Part shown: one piece after another, positions 33,754 to 41,602 of the stretch
How positions within the stretch are numbered: position 1 is the first letter of the stretch
Layout: every line of letters begins with the position of its first letter
NCBI RefSeq assembly: GCF_900141765.1
Contig: NZ_FSRK01000001.1
Coordinates: 744,001-808,000 of the forward strand
Direction: 5' to 3'
Origin: Epilithonimonas zeae
GTDB taxonomy: Bacteria > Bacteroidota > Bacteroidia > Flavobacteriales > Weeksellaceae
DNA: 64,000 nt
The notes under the pieces: generated by a model
Databases searched by the model: none
Told to the model about the DNA's origin: nothing
The model's input: only the letters and a program-made list of their open reading frames with translations
Made by a program: the position numbers and the translations under genes

Positions 33754-34491
33754 ATGAAAAAATACTTCAGCTTATTCGTTGTTTTTGTATTAACGAATAT
33801 TTTACACGCACAGGTTGGGATCAATACATCCACTCCCAAATCAACTTTGGACATAAATGGAAATTTAAAAATCCGAACATTACCTGTTGTTTCAGCTTAT
33901 CCAGCCAGTGATCAGGTAATTTTAATTTTGGATAAAAATGCTACAACTGGTGATTTCGAGGTTAAGCAAATTAGCGCAGATATATTATTTGGAGGCCATG
34001 CTTATTACGCTTCAAAAACCGGATCTTGGTCTTTATTGAACCTTGCAATAGGCGATTCTTGGTATAAATTAAATCTTACAGGTACTGCAGATACGAAATT
34101 AGGCGACCCATCACGTTTTACTGATGGCGTATATACAGCACCACAATCTGGCGTTTATTCTGTCAACTATGAGATTCAGCTGGCTTCAGGTGTAGATATT
34201 GAAGTTTTAGGGGGCAAGAGAATTGGTCTTATAAAAAATAATACTGTAGTTTGGGATGAGAAACTTTTTGATGCTGTTAGAGTTGCTATTAATGTTCCAT
34301 TGGTTCTGACACTTACTCTCGCAGCTATTCCTGTCAATTCTACATCACTTAACTCTATGGTGCATTTAAACGCTGGAGAAACCTTAACATTTGCTCTCAA
34401 CACGTCAGGCGTTTTACCCATAAATCTGGGGCTTTTGACTACTGCAAAAGTGAATATTAATATCCATAAAATATCAAATCAAACGCAATAA
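33754..34491 (+). CDS. Exported C1q-like beta-sandwich protein
   Basis: ATG 33754 gives a 245-aa protein with signal (MKKYFSLFVVFVLTNILHAQ). It then reads VGINTSTPKSTLDINGNLKIR, the motif that begins many Bacteroidota tail-like/adhesin proteins, and a C-terminal region with DGVYTAPQSGVYSVNYEIQL, resembling C1q/TNF jelly-roll strands, ending in hydrophobic strands. Likely a secreted or surface protein; no T9SS sorting domain is present. An in-frame TTG-type start upstream is unlikely. Confidence 0.7.
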   Translation: MKKYFSLFVVFVLTNILHAQVGINTSTPKSTLDINGNLKIRTLPVVSAYPASDQVILILDKNATTGDFEVKQISADILFGGHAYYASKTGSWSLLNLAIGDSWYKLNLTGTADTKLGDPSRFTDGVYTAPQSGVYSVNYEIQLASGVDIEVLGGKRIGLIKNNTVVWDEKLFDAVRVAINVPLVLTLTLAAIPVNSTSLNSMVHLNAGETLTFALNTSGVLPINLGLLTTAKVNINIHKISNQTQ

Positions 34492-34541
34492 TTGTTAAAT
34501 CAGATTCTAAGTAAGAATCGAATATTAAATTTAAATTTTGT

Positions 34542-34571
34542 AAAAGCAGATTCGTCTGCTTTTATTTTTTT
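34542..34571 (+). terminator. Terminator with a TTCG tetraloop
   Basis: AAAAGCAGA and TCTGCTTTT pair perfectly around TTCG, followed by ATTTTTTT. It separates the C1q-like gene from the aroF leader transcript. Confidence 0.93.
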
Positions 34572-34604
34572 ATCTAGAATTGAGCTAAGTTTGATATTAA
34601 TTTA

Positions 34605-34612
34605 TATATTTG
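34605..34612 (+). promoter_or_regulatory. Candidate -7 box of the aroF leader transcript
   Basis: TATATTTG; a TTG at 34580 lies 22 bp upstream as a possible -33 box. It would give a leader of about 350 nt before the DAHP synthase ATG. Confidence 0.45.
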
Positions 34613-34689
34613 TCAAAGATTTCTTCGACACAAGAAGAAAAAATATCAACCAAAACAAGCTAAAAGTCCTTTAACAAAGGATTTATAAA

Positions 34690-34818
34690 ATGGAATCAAA
34701 TCAATTTCCATATTTTACAACTTCAAGATCTGTCATTTCTTTTGACAGATTATTTAGCTTTTTTGGATTTTATTACGGAAATTTCAGAACCTATTACCGA
34801 TTTTATTGGCTTAGCTAA
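34690..34818 (+). CDS. Aromatic-rich leader peptide, 42 aa
   Basis: ATG 34690 to TAA 34816. The peptide begins MESNQFPYFTTSRSVISFD and ends RLFSFFGFYYGNFRTYYRFYWLS (shown in parts): 9 Phe, 6 Tyr and 1 Trp among 42 residues, with 12 aromatics in residues 22-40. It lies 151 nt upstream of the gene for DAHP synthase-chorismate mutase, the enzyme that opens aromatic amino-acid synthesis, after a terminator and a -7 box. This is the layout of an attenuation leader in which ribosome stalling at Phe/Tyr/Trp codons changes downstream RNA folding. A hairpin (ATCTGTC/GACAGAT) lies inside the coding part at 34728-34750. Confidence 0.7.
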   Translation: MESNQFPYFTTSRSVISFDRLFSFFGFYYGNFRTYYRFYWLS

Positions 34819-34969
34819 CTGAATTTCTTTCTCAAAAAACGCGCGGAACAATTTCAATCCGTAACACATTTAAAATTTTTTTAACGGTACTTTTTGAAAA
34901 GGAATTATAAATCAAGATTTATAACAGATACACTATTGCATTAATTTAAAAATATATAAAATTAAAAAT
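34819..34969 (+). promoter_or_regulatory. Possible attenuator region upstream of aroF
   Basis: Between the leader peptide and the enzyme gene. Short mutually exclusive pairings can be drawn: CGGA (34844-34847) with TCCG (34858-34861); CCGT (34859-34862) with ACGG (34884-34887); TACCG inside the peptide (34795-34799) with CGGTA (34885-34889). A T7 run is at 34876-34882. None is strong, so the exact mechanism is open. No other gene in 34492-34969. Confidence 0.35.
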
Positions 34970-36049
34970 ATGAACTTAAACGATTTAAAGAACGATTGGA
35001 TACAAGACTTCGCAAACCCGATGATTATTGCAGGGCCTTGTAGTGCAGAAAGCGAATCTCAAATGCTGGAAACAGCCAAAAGACTGAAAGAAAGCGGTGC
35101 GGAAATTTCAGCTTTCCGTGCAGGAATCTGGAAACCCAGAACCAAACCAAACGGTTTCGAAGGAGTAGGAGTAATTGGTCTTAACTGGTTGAAAAAAGTA
35201 AAAGAAGAATTCGGTTTCAAAACGGCAACAGAAGTGGCTAATGCACACCACGTTTTTGCAGCATTGGAAGCAGATGTAGATATCCTTTGGATTGGTGCGC
35301 GTTCTACGGTTAACCCATTCACGGTTCAGGAAATTGCTCAAGCGTTGAGAGGAACCAACAAACCAGTGTTGGTAAAAAATCCGGTTAATCCAGATTTGGC
35401 GCTTTGGATTGGTGCTTTGGAAAGACTTTTGGGTCAAGGTGTAGAAAATATCGGCGCCATCCACAGAGGTTTCTCAACATACCAAAAAACCAAATACAGA
35501 AACATCCCGAACTGGCAGATTGCTTTAGATTTCAAAAATCAATTTCCAAATATTCCTTTGTTTATCGATCCTTCACATATTTGTGGAAACAGAACCGGTT
35601 TGGCTGGCGTTGCACAGGAAGCTTTCAACGTAGGTTACCAGGGTGCGATTATAGAAAGTCACTGTGACCCAGACAATGCTTGGAGCGATGCTTCTCAGCA
35701 GATCACACCAGAAGTTTTGGCAGAAATGATCAGCAATCTTCAGGTTCGTAATTCTGATATCTCCGGATACGAAGACGAGATGGGAAAACACAGAACTTTA
35801 ATCAGTGATATGGATTTCCAATTGATAGAGTTGTTATCTCAAAGAATGAAAATTTCTGAGAAAATCGGAACATTGAAAAAAGAAAATAACATCGCTATTT
35901 TTCAGCCAGAGCGTTGGAAAGTAATTACAGAATATGCGACTCAGAAAGCATTTGAAACAGGGATGTCTCAGGAGTTCATAGAAAAAGTTTTCAAAGCCAT
36001 CCACGAAGAAAGTATCGAAGTACAAAATAACATTATGATTGACAGATAA
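34970..36049 (+). CDS. aroF: Bifunctional DAHP synthase / chorismate mutase
   Basis: A 359-aa fusion. Residues 1-265 are a KDOPS/AroFGH-type I-beta DAHP synthase (MIIAGPCSAESESQM, AGIWKPRTKPNGFEGVG, LVKNPVNPDLALWIGALERL, FIDPSHICGNRTGL, GAIIESHCDPDNAWSDASQQITP); residues 270-359 are a type II AroQ chorismate mutase (ISDMDFQLIELLSQRMKISEKIG, RWKVITEYATQKA). It joins PEP and erythrose-4-phosphate, and converts chorismate to prephenate for Phe and Tyr. The AroQ domain gives feedback sensitivity in Bacillus-type fusions. Preceded by an aromatic-rich leader peptide. Confidence 0.95.
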   Translation: MNLNDLKNDWIQDFANPMIIAGPCSAESESQMLETAKRLKESGAEISAFRAGIWKPRTKPNGFEGVGVIGLNWLKKVKEEFGFKTATEVANAHHVFAALEADVDILWIGARSTVNPFTVQEIAQALRGTNKPVLVKNPVNPDLALWIGALERLLGQGVENIGAIHRGFSTYQKTKYRNIPNWQIALDFKNQFPNIPLFIDPSHICGNRTGLAGVAQEAFNVGYQGAIIESHCDPDNAWSDASQQITPEVLAEMISNLQVRNSDISGYEDEMGKHRTLISDMDFQLIELLSQRMKISEKIGTLKKENNIAIFQPERWKVITEYATQKAFETGMSQEFIEKVFKAIHEESIEVQNNIMIDR

Positions 36050-36050
36050 T

Positions 36051-36152
36051 AATTATTTGGGCAGCTTAATCCGCCTTCCACTCAAACCTAATGTAGTGGT
36101 TCATCGATTCAAATTGAAATAAATAAGAAATATGAGATAAGTCGGGCTGCAC
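36051..36152 (+). repeat. Dispersed structured repeat, copy 3
   Basis: Begins 2 nt after the aroF stop: TAATTATTTGGGCAGCT, CCGCCTTCCACTC, a degenerate middle without the inner stem, then AAGTCGGGCTGCA. The closing GCAGC/GCTGC pair is kept. Confidence 0.75.
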
Positions 36153-36182
36153 AAGATTCTCTGTTTTAATAATAGAAACCAA

Positions 36183-36211
36183 AAGAAGCTAATAATTTAG
36201 CTTCTTTTTTA
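36183..36211 (+). terminator. Terminator after aroF/repeat 3
   Basis: AGAAGCTAA/TTAGCTTCT with TAAT loop and T-run; directly before the rsgA promoter. Confidence 0.88.
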
Positions 36212-36240
36212 TTGAGGCTGACTTTAAATTTCTAAATTTG
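36212..36240 (+). promoter_or_regulatory. rsgA promoter
   Basis: TTG (36212-36214), 18-nt spacer, TAAATTTG (36233-36240). A TTG inside the box is therefore not the start; TTG 36262 is. Confidence 0.75.
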
Positions 36241-36261
36241 CCAAATACAAAATTCTACTGT

Positions 36262-37188
36262 TTGAAAGGAATCATCATCAAATCAACCGGAAGCTGGTAT
36301 CAGGTTTTGGAATCAGAAACAAAACAAATCTTTGAAGCCAGAATTCGCGGAAAATTCAAATTAATAAAAACACGTCTTACCAATCCGTTGGCGGTAGGAG
36401 ACGAGGTAGAATTTTCTTTGGAACAGGATGATGTCGCTTGGATTACCAAAATTTTCCCGAGGAGAAATTATCTCATCAGAAAATCCGTTAACCTTTCCAA
36501 AGAAGCACACATCATTGCTTCCAATGTTGATATTGCTTGTTTCATTTATACTTTGAAATTCCCTGAAACGTCTTTGGGTTTTCTTGATCGGTTTTTAGCT
36601 TGCTGTGAAGCATATAATATTTCACCTTTGATATTATTCAATAAAATGGATACATTGAATGATGAAGAAAAAGACATCGTAGAAAACATAGAAGCAATGT
36701 ATCAGAATATCGGTTACGATACATTGAACATTTCTTCTTACACAAAGCTCAATCTTGATTTTTTAATTAATAGAATTAAAGATAAAACGTCTGTTTTCTT
36801 CGGACATTCTGGGTGCGGAAAATCAACTTTAGTGAATGCTTTGCAGCCAGATTTGCACATTAAAACAGGGGAGATTTCAGAATCTGTACTCAAAGGAAAG
36901 CACACGACAACATTTGCTCAGATGCATTTTTGGGATTTTGGAGGTTCGGTTATCGATACTCCAGGCGTTCGTGAATTTGCAATGATAGATGTTGAAAAGG
37001 AAGAAATTCAACATTATTTTCCTGAGATTTTTCAAAAAGGTAGAGATTGCAAATACCACAATTGTATGCACATCAACGAACCCAAATGTGAAGTTTTAAA
37101 CGGTTTGGAAACAGGAGAAATAGAAGAAACCAGATATTCCACTTATCTCAAGCTAATGGAAGAAGCAGAAGAAATGAATCAGAAATAA
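36262..37188 (+). CDS. rsgA: Small ribosomal subunit biogenesis GTPase RsgA
   Basis: TTG 36262 is the first start after the promoter and gives MKGIIIKSTGSWYQVL, the normal RsgA beginning; 308 aa. OB fold at residues 1-75; circularly permuted GTPase with G4 (LFNKMDTL) before G1 (FFGHSGCGKSTLVNAL) and G3 (VIDTPGVREFA); then the zinc-finger knuckle GRDCKYHNCMHINEPKCEV. It releases late assembly factors from the 30S subunit. Single-gene unit between repeat 3 and a bidirectional terminator. Confidence 0.96.
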   Translation: MKGIIIKSTGSWYQVLESETKQIFEARIRGKFKLIKTRLTNPLAVGDEVEFSLEQDDVAWITKIFPRRNYLIRKSVNLSKEAHIIASNVDIACFIYTLKFPETSLGFLDRFLACCEAYNISPLILFNKMDTLNDEEKDIVENIEAMYQNIGYDTLNISSYTKLNLDFLINRIKDKTSVFFGHSGCGKSTLVNALQPDLHIKTGEISESVLKGKHTTTFAQMHFWDFGGSVIDTPGVREFAMIDVEKEEIQHYFPEIFQKGRDCKYHNCMHINEPKCEVLNGLETGEIEETRYSTYLKLMEEAEEMNQK

Positions 37189-37222
37189 AAAAATCCTACA
37201 AAAATTATTTGTAGGATTTTTA
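37188..37222. terminator. Bidirectional terminator of rsgA and the porin gene
   Basis: A 13-bp perfect stem AAAATCCTACAAA/TTTGTAGGATTTT with A/T flanks on both sides. Confidence 0.93.
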
Positions 37223-37242
37223 GTTTTATGTCAAGTTGGATT

Positions 37243-38673
37243 TTAGAATTTCCAACCAAGCGTGATAAAGAAATTACTTCTAGTATTTTTCACTTTTGAA
37301 ACAACTTCTGCATCACTTAACAATTCTGTTCCATTTGGAGAATAATAACCGGAAGTATATGTTCCTTTGGGTGTAGTTATTAATTTACCAAACAAAAATG
37401 GACTATAATATGTTGAGGTTATGTTCTGATAAGAAGCATCTATATAGAAAGCTTTGAAATCATAACCAATACCAGCACCAATTATATTCCTTTTTCCAAC
37501 AAAAAGATTGGAATAGGATTGATTAGAAGTACTGCCATTATCATTATAACTAAGCATTGACATATTATCAAAGCTATTTCCTTGGTAAGCATATCCACCT
37601 CTTAAACGAAAATCCATAATTCTATATTCTGCACCAACTCGGACTTCGGAAGAGTTTTTGTAAGTTTCCTTGAAGAAATCATTTAGCTCAGCTTCCGCAT
37701 CTCCATATTCTTTATACTTTGGTTTTGTAATTCCTTGGATGAAGTCTACATTCAATGCAAAATTCTTACTTGGAACAAAGGCAGCACTAATGCTTGCCTT
37801 CATAGGAGTTGATAATTTTCTATCCTCATAATTCCTATCATAGAGATTGCTATTAAGATAATATTCGTTGTAATATCTGTCCATATTCCACCAAGTAGGT
37901 GTTTCTATTGCAGCACCAAGTCTGAATTGGTTACTTAGTTTCGCAATAACTCCAATGTTAGCAGAAAATCCGTCAGCTTTTTCTTCGAAATCTGTAAATT
38001 GTTTATCAAACCTTATTAAACTATTGCCATTTCCAAAGTTAGCAGAATCATATTGATTTAAATAAGAGTTGTGAAAGTTAAGTCCTGCTCCAAAATATAA
38101 TCTATTGTCGTAATTAGCACCTACAGTAAAACTGGTTTTGGAAATATCACCATATCTGTCGTACCAATGTCCTGCTAATGTGTAATTTGAAGAATTGATC
38201 GTTTCGGTTGGAGTACTCGAAATTTGAATATTTTGATTCCCTCGGGTTTCTGTATAATTATCTATGGATTGTGTGGAATAATTAATTCCGATATTGACAA
38301 ATTTCCACTTAGAGTTTGTGTCACCAAGATTTATTGTTAATACACCACCACTATTGTTAAGGTCTGTTTTATTGATTGTATAATTTGATGAATTACCACC
38401 AAGAGTTGTCTTATTTTTATTACTATTAATTCCTAAAGTCAGATTGACATCACTAGCAATAAAAACCCCAATTCCAGCTGGGTTCACACTTGCCGAGGAA
38501 ATATCTCCACCCAATGCTCCCATAGAACCTGCCATAGAATTATACTTAGCAGTACCATTAATAGAGTTATTAGAATAAATATCAACTGTATTCGTAATTA
38601 CTGAAACATCCTGAGCTTTAAGATAGACCAAAGAGATAGGAACACTTAACAGTAAGAAAGTTTTTTTTAGCAT
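37243..38673 (-). CDS. OmpP1/FadL-type outer-membrane transporter
   Basis: A 476-aa barrel protein with signal MLKKTFLLLSVPISLVYLKAQ. The N-terminal hatch has TAKYNSMAGSMGALGGDISSASVNPAGIGVF, matching the FadL start (NAAGMG-like SSVNPAGI), followed by many amphipathic strands and aromatic-rich ends (FFITLGWKF, terminal Phe). FadL-family proteins admit hydrophobic compounds such as fatty acids. It is downstream of the Gly/Trp-rich lipoprotein gene (30-bp gap), so both may be co-transcribed. Confidence 0.85.
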   Translation of the reverse strand: MLKKTFLLLSVPISLVYLKAQDVSVITNTVDIYSNNSINGTAKYNSMAGSMGALGGDISSASVNPAGIGVFIASDVNLTLGINSNKNKTTLGGNSSNYTINKTDLNNSGGVLTINLGDTNSKWKFVNIGINYSTQSIDNYTETRGNQNIQISSTPTETINSSNYTLAGHWYDRYGDISKTSFTVGANYDNRLYFGAGLNFHNSYLNQYDSANFGNGNSLIRFDKQFTDFEEKADGFSANIGVIAKLSNQFRLGAAIETPTWWNMDRYYNEYYLNSNLYDRNYEDRKLSTPMKASISAAFVPSKNFALNVDFIQGITKPKYKEYGDAEAELNDFFKETYKNSSEVRVGAEYRIMDFRLRGGYAYQGNSFDNMSMLSYNDNGSTSNQSYSNLFVGKRNIIGAGIGYDFKAFYIDASYQNITSTYYSPFLFGKLITTPKGTYTSGYYSPNGTELLSDAEVVSKVKNTRSNFFITLGWKF

Positions 38674-38703
38674 TTTTATATGAAATGTTTTTAGAATTTA
38701 CAA

Positions 38704-39795
38704 TTATCTTCTTCCGCCACCGCCGGATCTCATTCCACCGCCACCGCCAGATGAACCACCAGATCTAAATCCACCTCCAGAATTGAAACCGCCGGAATTA
38801 CTTCCAGATCTTGATGGAGCTGTGTAGCTATCATTTCTGAAACCTCCATTATTTTGAGTTCTTACATTTCCGTTGTTAGGATAGCTTGGAAAAGTTCTTA
38901 CGCCGCCATTGTTAGGATAAGTGTTTCGTACGTTACCATTGTTTGGATATGTATTTCTAGTGCCACCGTTATTTGGAAATTGTCTGATGTTACCGTTGTT
39001 CTGGTTTCTTATATTTCCGTTATTGATGCCTCTGATGCCATTACTATTTCTGATGTTTCCATCGTTTCTCATAATTCTGCTGTTGTTAGCAGTAATCATC
39101 TGTGAGTTTCTTGAAGAATTAATACCACGGAAACCATTCGTTCTGTTGTTGGTGGAAATCATTCCGCCCAATCTACCATTAGAACCTGATCTGATGTATG
39201 CAGGTCTGTAGTAATTTCCGTAAGGATAATATCCTCCGTAGTAGCCGCCCCAGCCATAACCCCAGAAAGGATCATAGAAACCTCCGCCCCAGCCCCAAGG
39301 TGAGTACATAGAACTTCCCCATCCCCAGCCGAAGCCCATGCCCCAACCGAAAGAATTGAATCCCCAACCGTAGTTAGGATAGCCCCAGCCGCCAAAACCG
39401 CCCCAGCCACCGTAGCCGAAGCCCATTCCCCAGCCACCATAGCCCCAATTATTAAAGCTAGAATAGTTGGTTTCTGTTCCTGTAAAATTGCCCCAGTCAG
39501 AATCGGATGTTAAAGCATAACGGTTATTTTGATCTTGGATGTTTTGTTGGTTGTTATCATAGATGCTTGGATAAGTATCTTGATAATTATAATAATCATC
39601 AACTTGATTACCATAATTGCCTGTATAAGACCCAGCAGGCAAAGAATCTTTGTTTGGGTCATAATAAATACCATCAGTTTCTGAGTAACCTCCAGTATAA
39701 ATAACACAAGAAGTCAAAAGAAAACTGCTGGAAATCAATATCAAACCTTTTGATTTGATAAAATTGAATAAGCTTTTATTGTCGAAATTTTTCAT
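38704..39795 (-). CDS. Gly/Trp/Tyr- and Asn-rich low-complexity lipoprotein
   Basis: Start ATG 39795 (MKNFDNKSLFNFIKSKGLIL) with lipobox LLTSC; upstream ATG 39819 and a further frame to 39846 exist. After VIYTGGYSETDGIYYDPNKDSLP the sequence becomes low complexity: residues 100-190 are a Gly/Trp/Tyr block (GWGYPNYGWGFNSFGWG), residues 210-320 carry repeats of NNGNVRNTYP, and the end is Ser/Gly/Arg rich. Such compositions suit an extended surface or adhesive filament. Function unknown; it lies divergent from proS, which leads some databases to label it wrongly as proline-related. Confidence 0.75.
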   Translation of the reverse strand: MKNFDNKSLFNFIKSKGLILISSSFLLTSCVIYTGGYSETDGIYYDPNKDSLPAGSYTGNYGNQVDDYYNYQDTYPSIYDNNQQNIQDQNNRYALTSDSDWGNFTGTETNYSSFNNWGYGGWGMGFGYGGWGGFGGWGYPNYGWGFNSFGWGMGFGWGWGSSMYSPWGWGGGFYDPFWGYGWGGYYGGYYPYGNYYRPAYIRSGSNGRLGGMISTNNRTNGFRGINSSRNSQMITANNSRIMRNDGNIRNSNGIRGINNGNIRNQNNGNIRQFPNNGGTRNTYPNNGNVRNTYPNNGGVRTFPSYPNNGNVRTQNNGGFRNDSYTAPSRSGSNSGGFNSGGGFRSGGSSGGGGGMRSGGGGRR

Positions 39796-39943
39796 TTTAT
39801 GAGATGTATTAAGTTTCATATATTTGCATTTCCTAAAAGAGACCAAAATTTATACCATTTAATATTAATAAATACGTGTAAAATTAGGCTTTTTATTTAG
39901 ATTATAAATAGTTAAAAAAGTTAAAAATCATATCAAAAAATTT

Positions 39944-41419
39944 ATGGCAAAGTTAACATCAAGAGCAGAAGATTATAGCAAATGGTATAATGAACTGGTT
40001 GTTAAAGCAGATTTAGCAGAGAATTCAGGCGTTAGAGGATGTATGGTTATCAAGCCTTATGGTTATGCAATTTGGGAAAAAATGCGTGACGAGATGGATA
40101 GAAAATTCAAAGAAACCGGACATCAGAATGCTTATTTTCCTCTTTTTGTTCCCAAAAGCCTGTTTGAAGCTGAAGAAAAAAATGCCGAAGGTTTTGCCAA
40201 AGAATGTGCTGTGGTTACCCATTACAGATTAAAAACTGATCCAAATAATCCTGGGAAATTAATTGTTGACCCAGACGCAAAATTGGAAGAGGAATTGATT
40301 GTTCGTCCTACTTCTGAAGCGATTATCTGGAATACTTATAAAAACTGGGTTCAGTCTTACAGAGATTTGCCGATTTTGATTAACCAATGGGCGAATGTTG
40401 TAAGATGGGAAATGAGAACAAGATTGTTCCTTAGAACTGCCGAATTCCTTTGGCAGGAAGGACATACAGCTCACGCCACAAAAGATGAAGCGATAGAGGA
40501 AACAGAGAAAATGCTTGAGGTTTATGCAAAATTCGCTGAAGAATTTATGGCAATTCCGGTAATAAGAGGAATCAAAACACCTTCTGAAAGATTTGCTGGG
40601 GCAGACGAAACTTATTGTATCGAAGCGATGATGCAGGATGGAAAGGCTTTGCAGGCAGGAACCTCGCATTTTTTAGGCCAAAACTTCGGAAAAGCTTTTG
40701 ATGTGAAATTCACAACCAGAGAAGGGAAAATCGAACACGCTTGGGGAACTTCTTGGGGAACTTCAACAAGATTGATGGGAGCTTTGATTATGACACATTC
40801 TGATGATTTAGGATTAGTTTTGCCTCCAACTTTAGCGCCGATTCAGGTTGTGATTGTTCCAATTTTCAAAGGAGAAGAGCAATTAGCCCAAATCAGTGAT
40901 GTTGCTTTAGATATTCAGGCTAAGTTGAGAGCAAAAGGAATTTCAGTGAAGTTTGATAATGATACGCAAAACAAACCAGGTTGGAAATTTGCTGAATATG
41001 AATTGAAAGGTGTTCCGTTGAGAATCGCAATGGGACCAAGAGATTTGGAAAACAGAACTGTTGAATTGGCTAGACGTGATAATTTAACCAAAGAATCGGT
41101 TTCGATTGATGGATTGGAAAACTATATCGAGGAATTACTAAAAACAATTCAAAATGATATTTATACCAAAGCTTTAACTTACAGAGAAGAAAATATCACG
41201 AAAGTTGATTCTTATGAAGAGTTCAAACAAGTTTTGGAAGAAAAAGGTGGTTTCATTTTAGCACATTGGGATGGAACAGAAGAAGAAGAAGAGCAAATCA
41301 AGCAAGAGACAAAAGCAACAATTAGATGTATTCCTTTGAATAATGAGCAGGAAGATGGAGTTTCTTTAATATCTGGAAAACCTTCTAAGCAAAGAGTTGT
41401 ATTTGCGAAAGCCTATTAA
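39944..41419 (+). CDS. proS: Prolyl-tRNA synthetase, archaeal/eukaryotic type
   Basis: A 491-aa class II synthetase of the short type 3 form (no editing insertion, extra C-terminal zinc-like domain lost to [10 protein letters not shown] end). Motif 1 region: [17 protein letters not shown]; motif 2: [28 protein letters not shown]; motif 3 in the [24 protein letters not shown] stretch; anticodon domain from about residue 290 ([19 protein letters not shown]). It charges tRNA-Pro. Closed by its own terminator. Confidence 0.97.
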   Translation: MAKLTSRAEDYSKWYNELVVKADLAENSGVRGCMVIKPYGYAIWEKMRDEMDRKFKETGHQNAYFPLFVPKSLFEAEEKNAEGFAKECAVVTHYRLKTDPNNPGKLIVDPDAKLEEELIVRPTSEAIIWNTYKNWVQSYRDLPILINQWANVVRWEMRTRLFLRTAEFLWQEGHTAHATKDEAIEETEKMLEVYAKFAEEFMAIPVIRGIKTPSERFAGADETYCIEAMMQDGKALQAGTSHFLGQNFGKAFDVKFTTREGKIEHAWGTSWGTSTRLMGALIMTHSDDLGLVLPPTLAPIQVVIVPIFKGEEQLAQISDVALDIQAKLRAKGISVKFDNDTQNKPGWKFAEYELKGVPLRIAMGPRDLENRTVELARRDNLTKESVSIDGLENYIEELLKTIQNDIYTKALTYREENITKVDSYEEFKQVLEEKGGFILAHWDGTEEEEEQIKQETKATIRCIPLNNEQEDGVSLISGKPSKQRVVFAKAY

Positions 41420-41440
41420 TTCTCGAAAAATATTATAATA

Positions 41441-41469
41441 AAAACCGAAGATTGTTCTTCGGTTTTTTG
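41441..41469 (+). terminator. proS terminator
   Basis: AAAACCGAAG/CTTCGGTTTT with ATTGTT loop and T6 tail. Confidence 0.9.
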
Positions 41470-41602
41470 TTTTTTAATTATAAATCTAATCAAAAAGTTA
41501 AATCAGAAAATAGTTAAAGTTTTATTAAAATTATCAATAGCGAAAATTTGTGGATTAAAATTTGGTAACATTACATAACATCAAACATTAAAATAAACTA
41601 CT

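Noticed and set aside
34492..34674. 60-codon ORF after the C1q-like gene
   Set aside because: Contains the TTCG terminator and the leader promoter; TTG start and AT-driven composition.
39159..39440. Gly/Ala-rich ORF inside the low-complexity lipoprotein gene
   Set aside because: An alternative frame of a repetitive G-rich sequence; the lipoprotein frame has signal, lipobox and promoter context.
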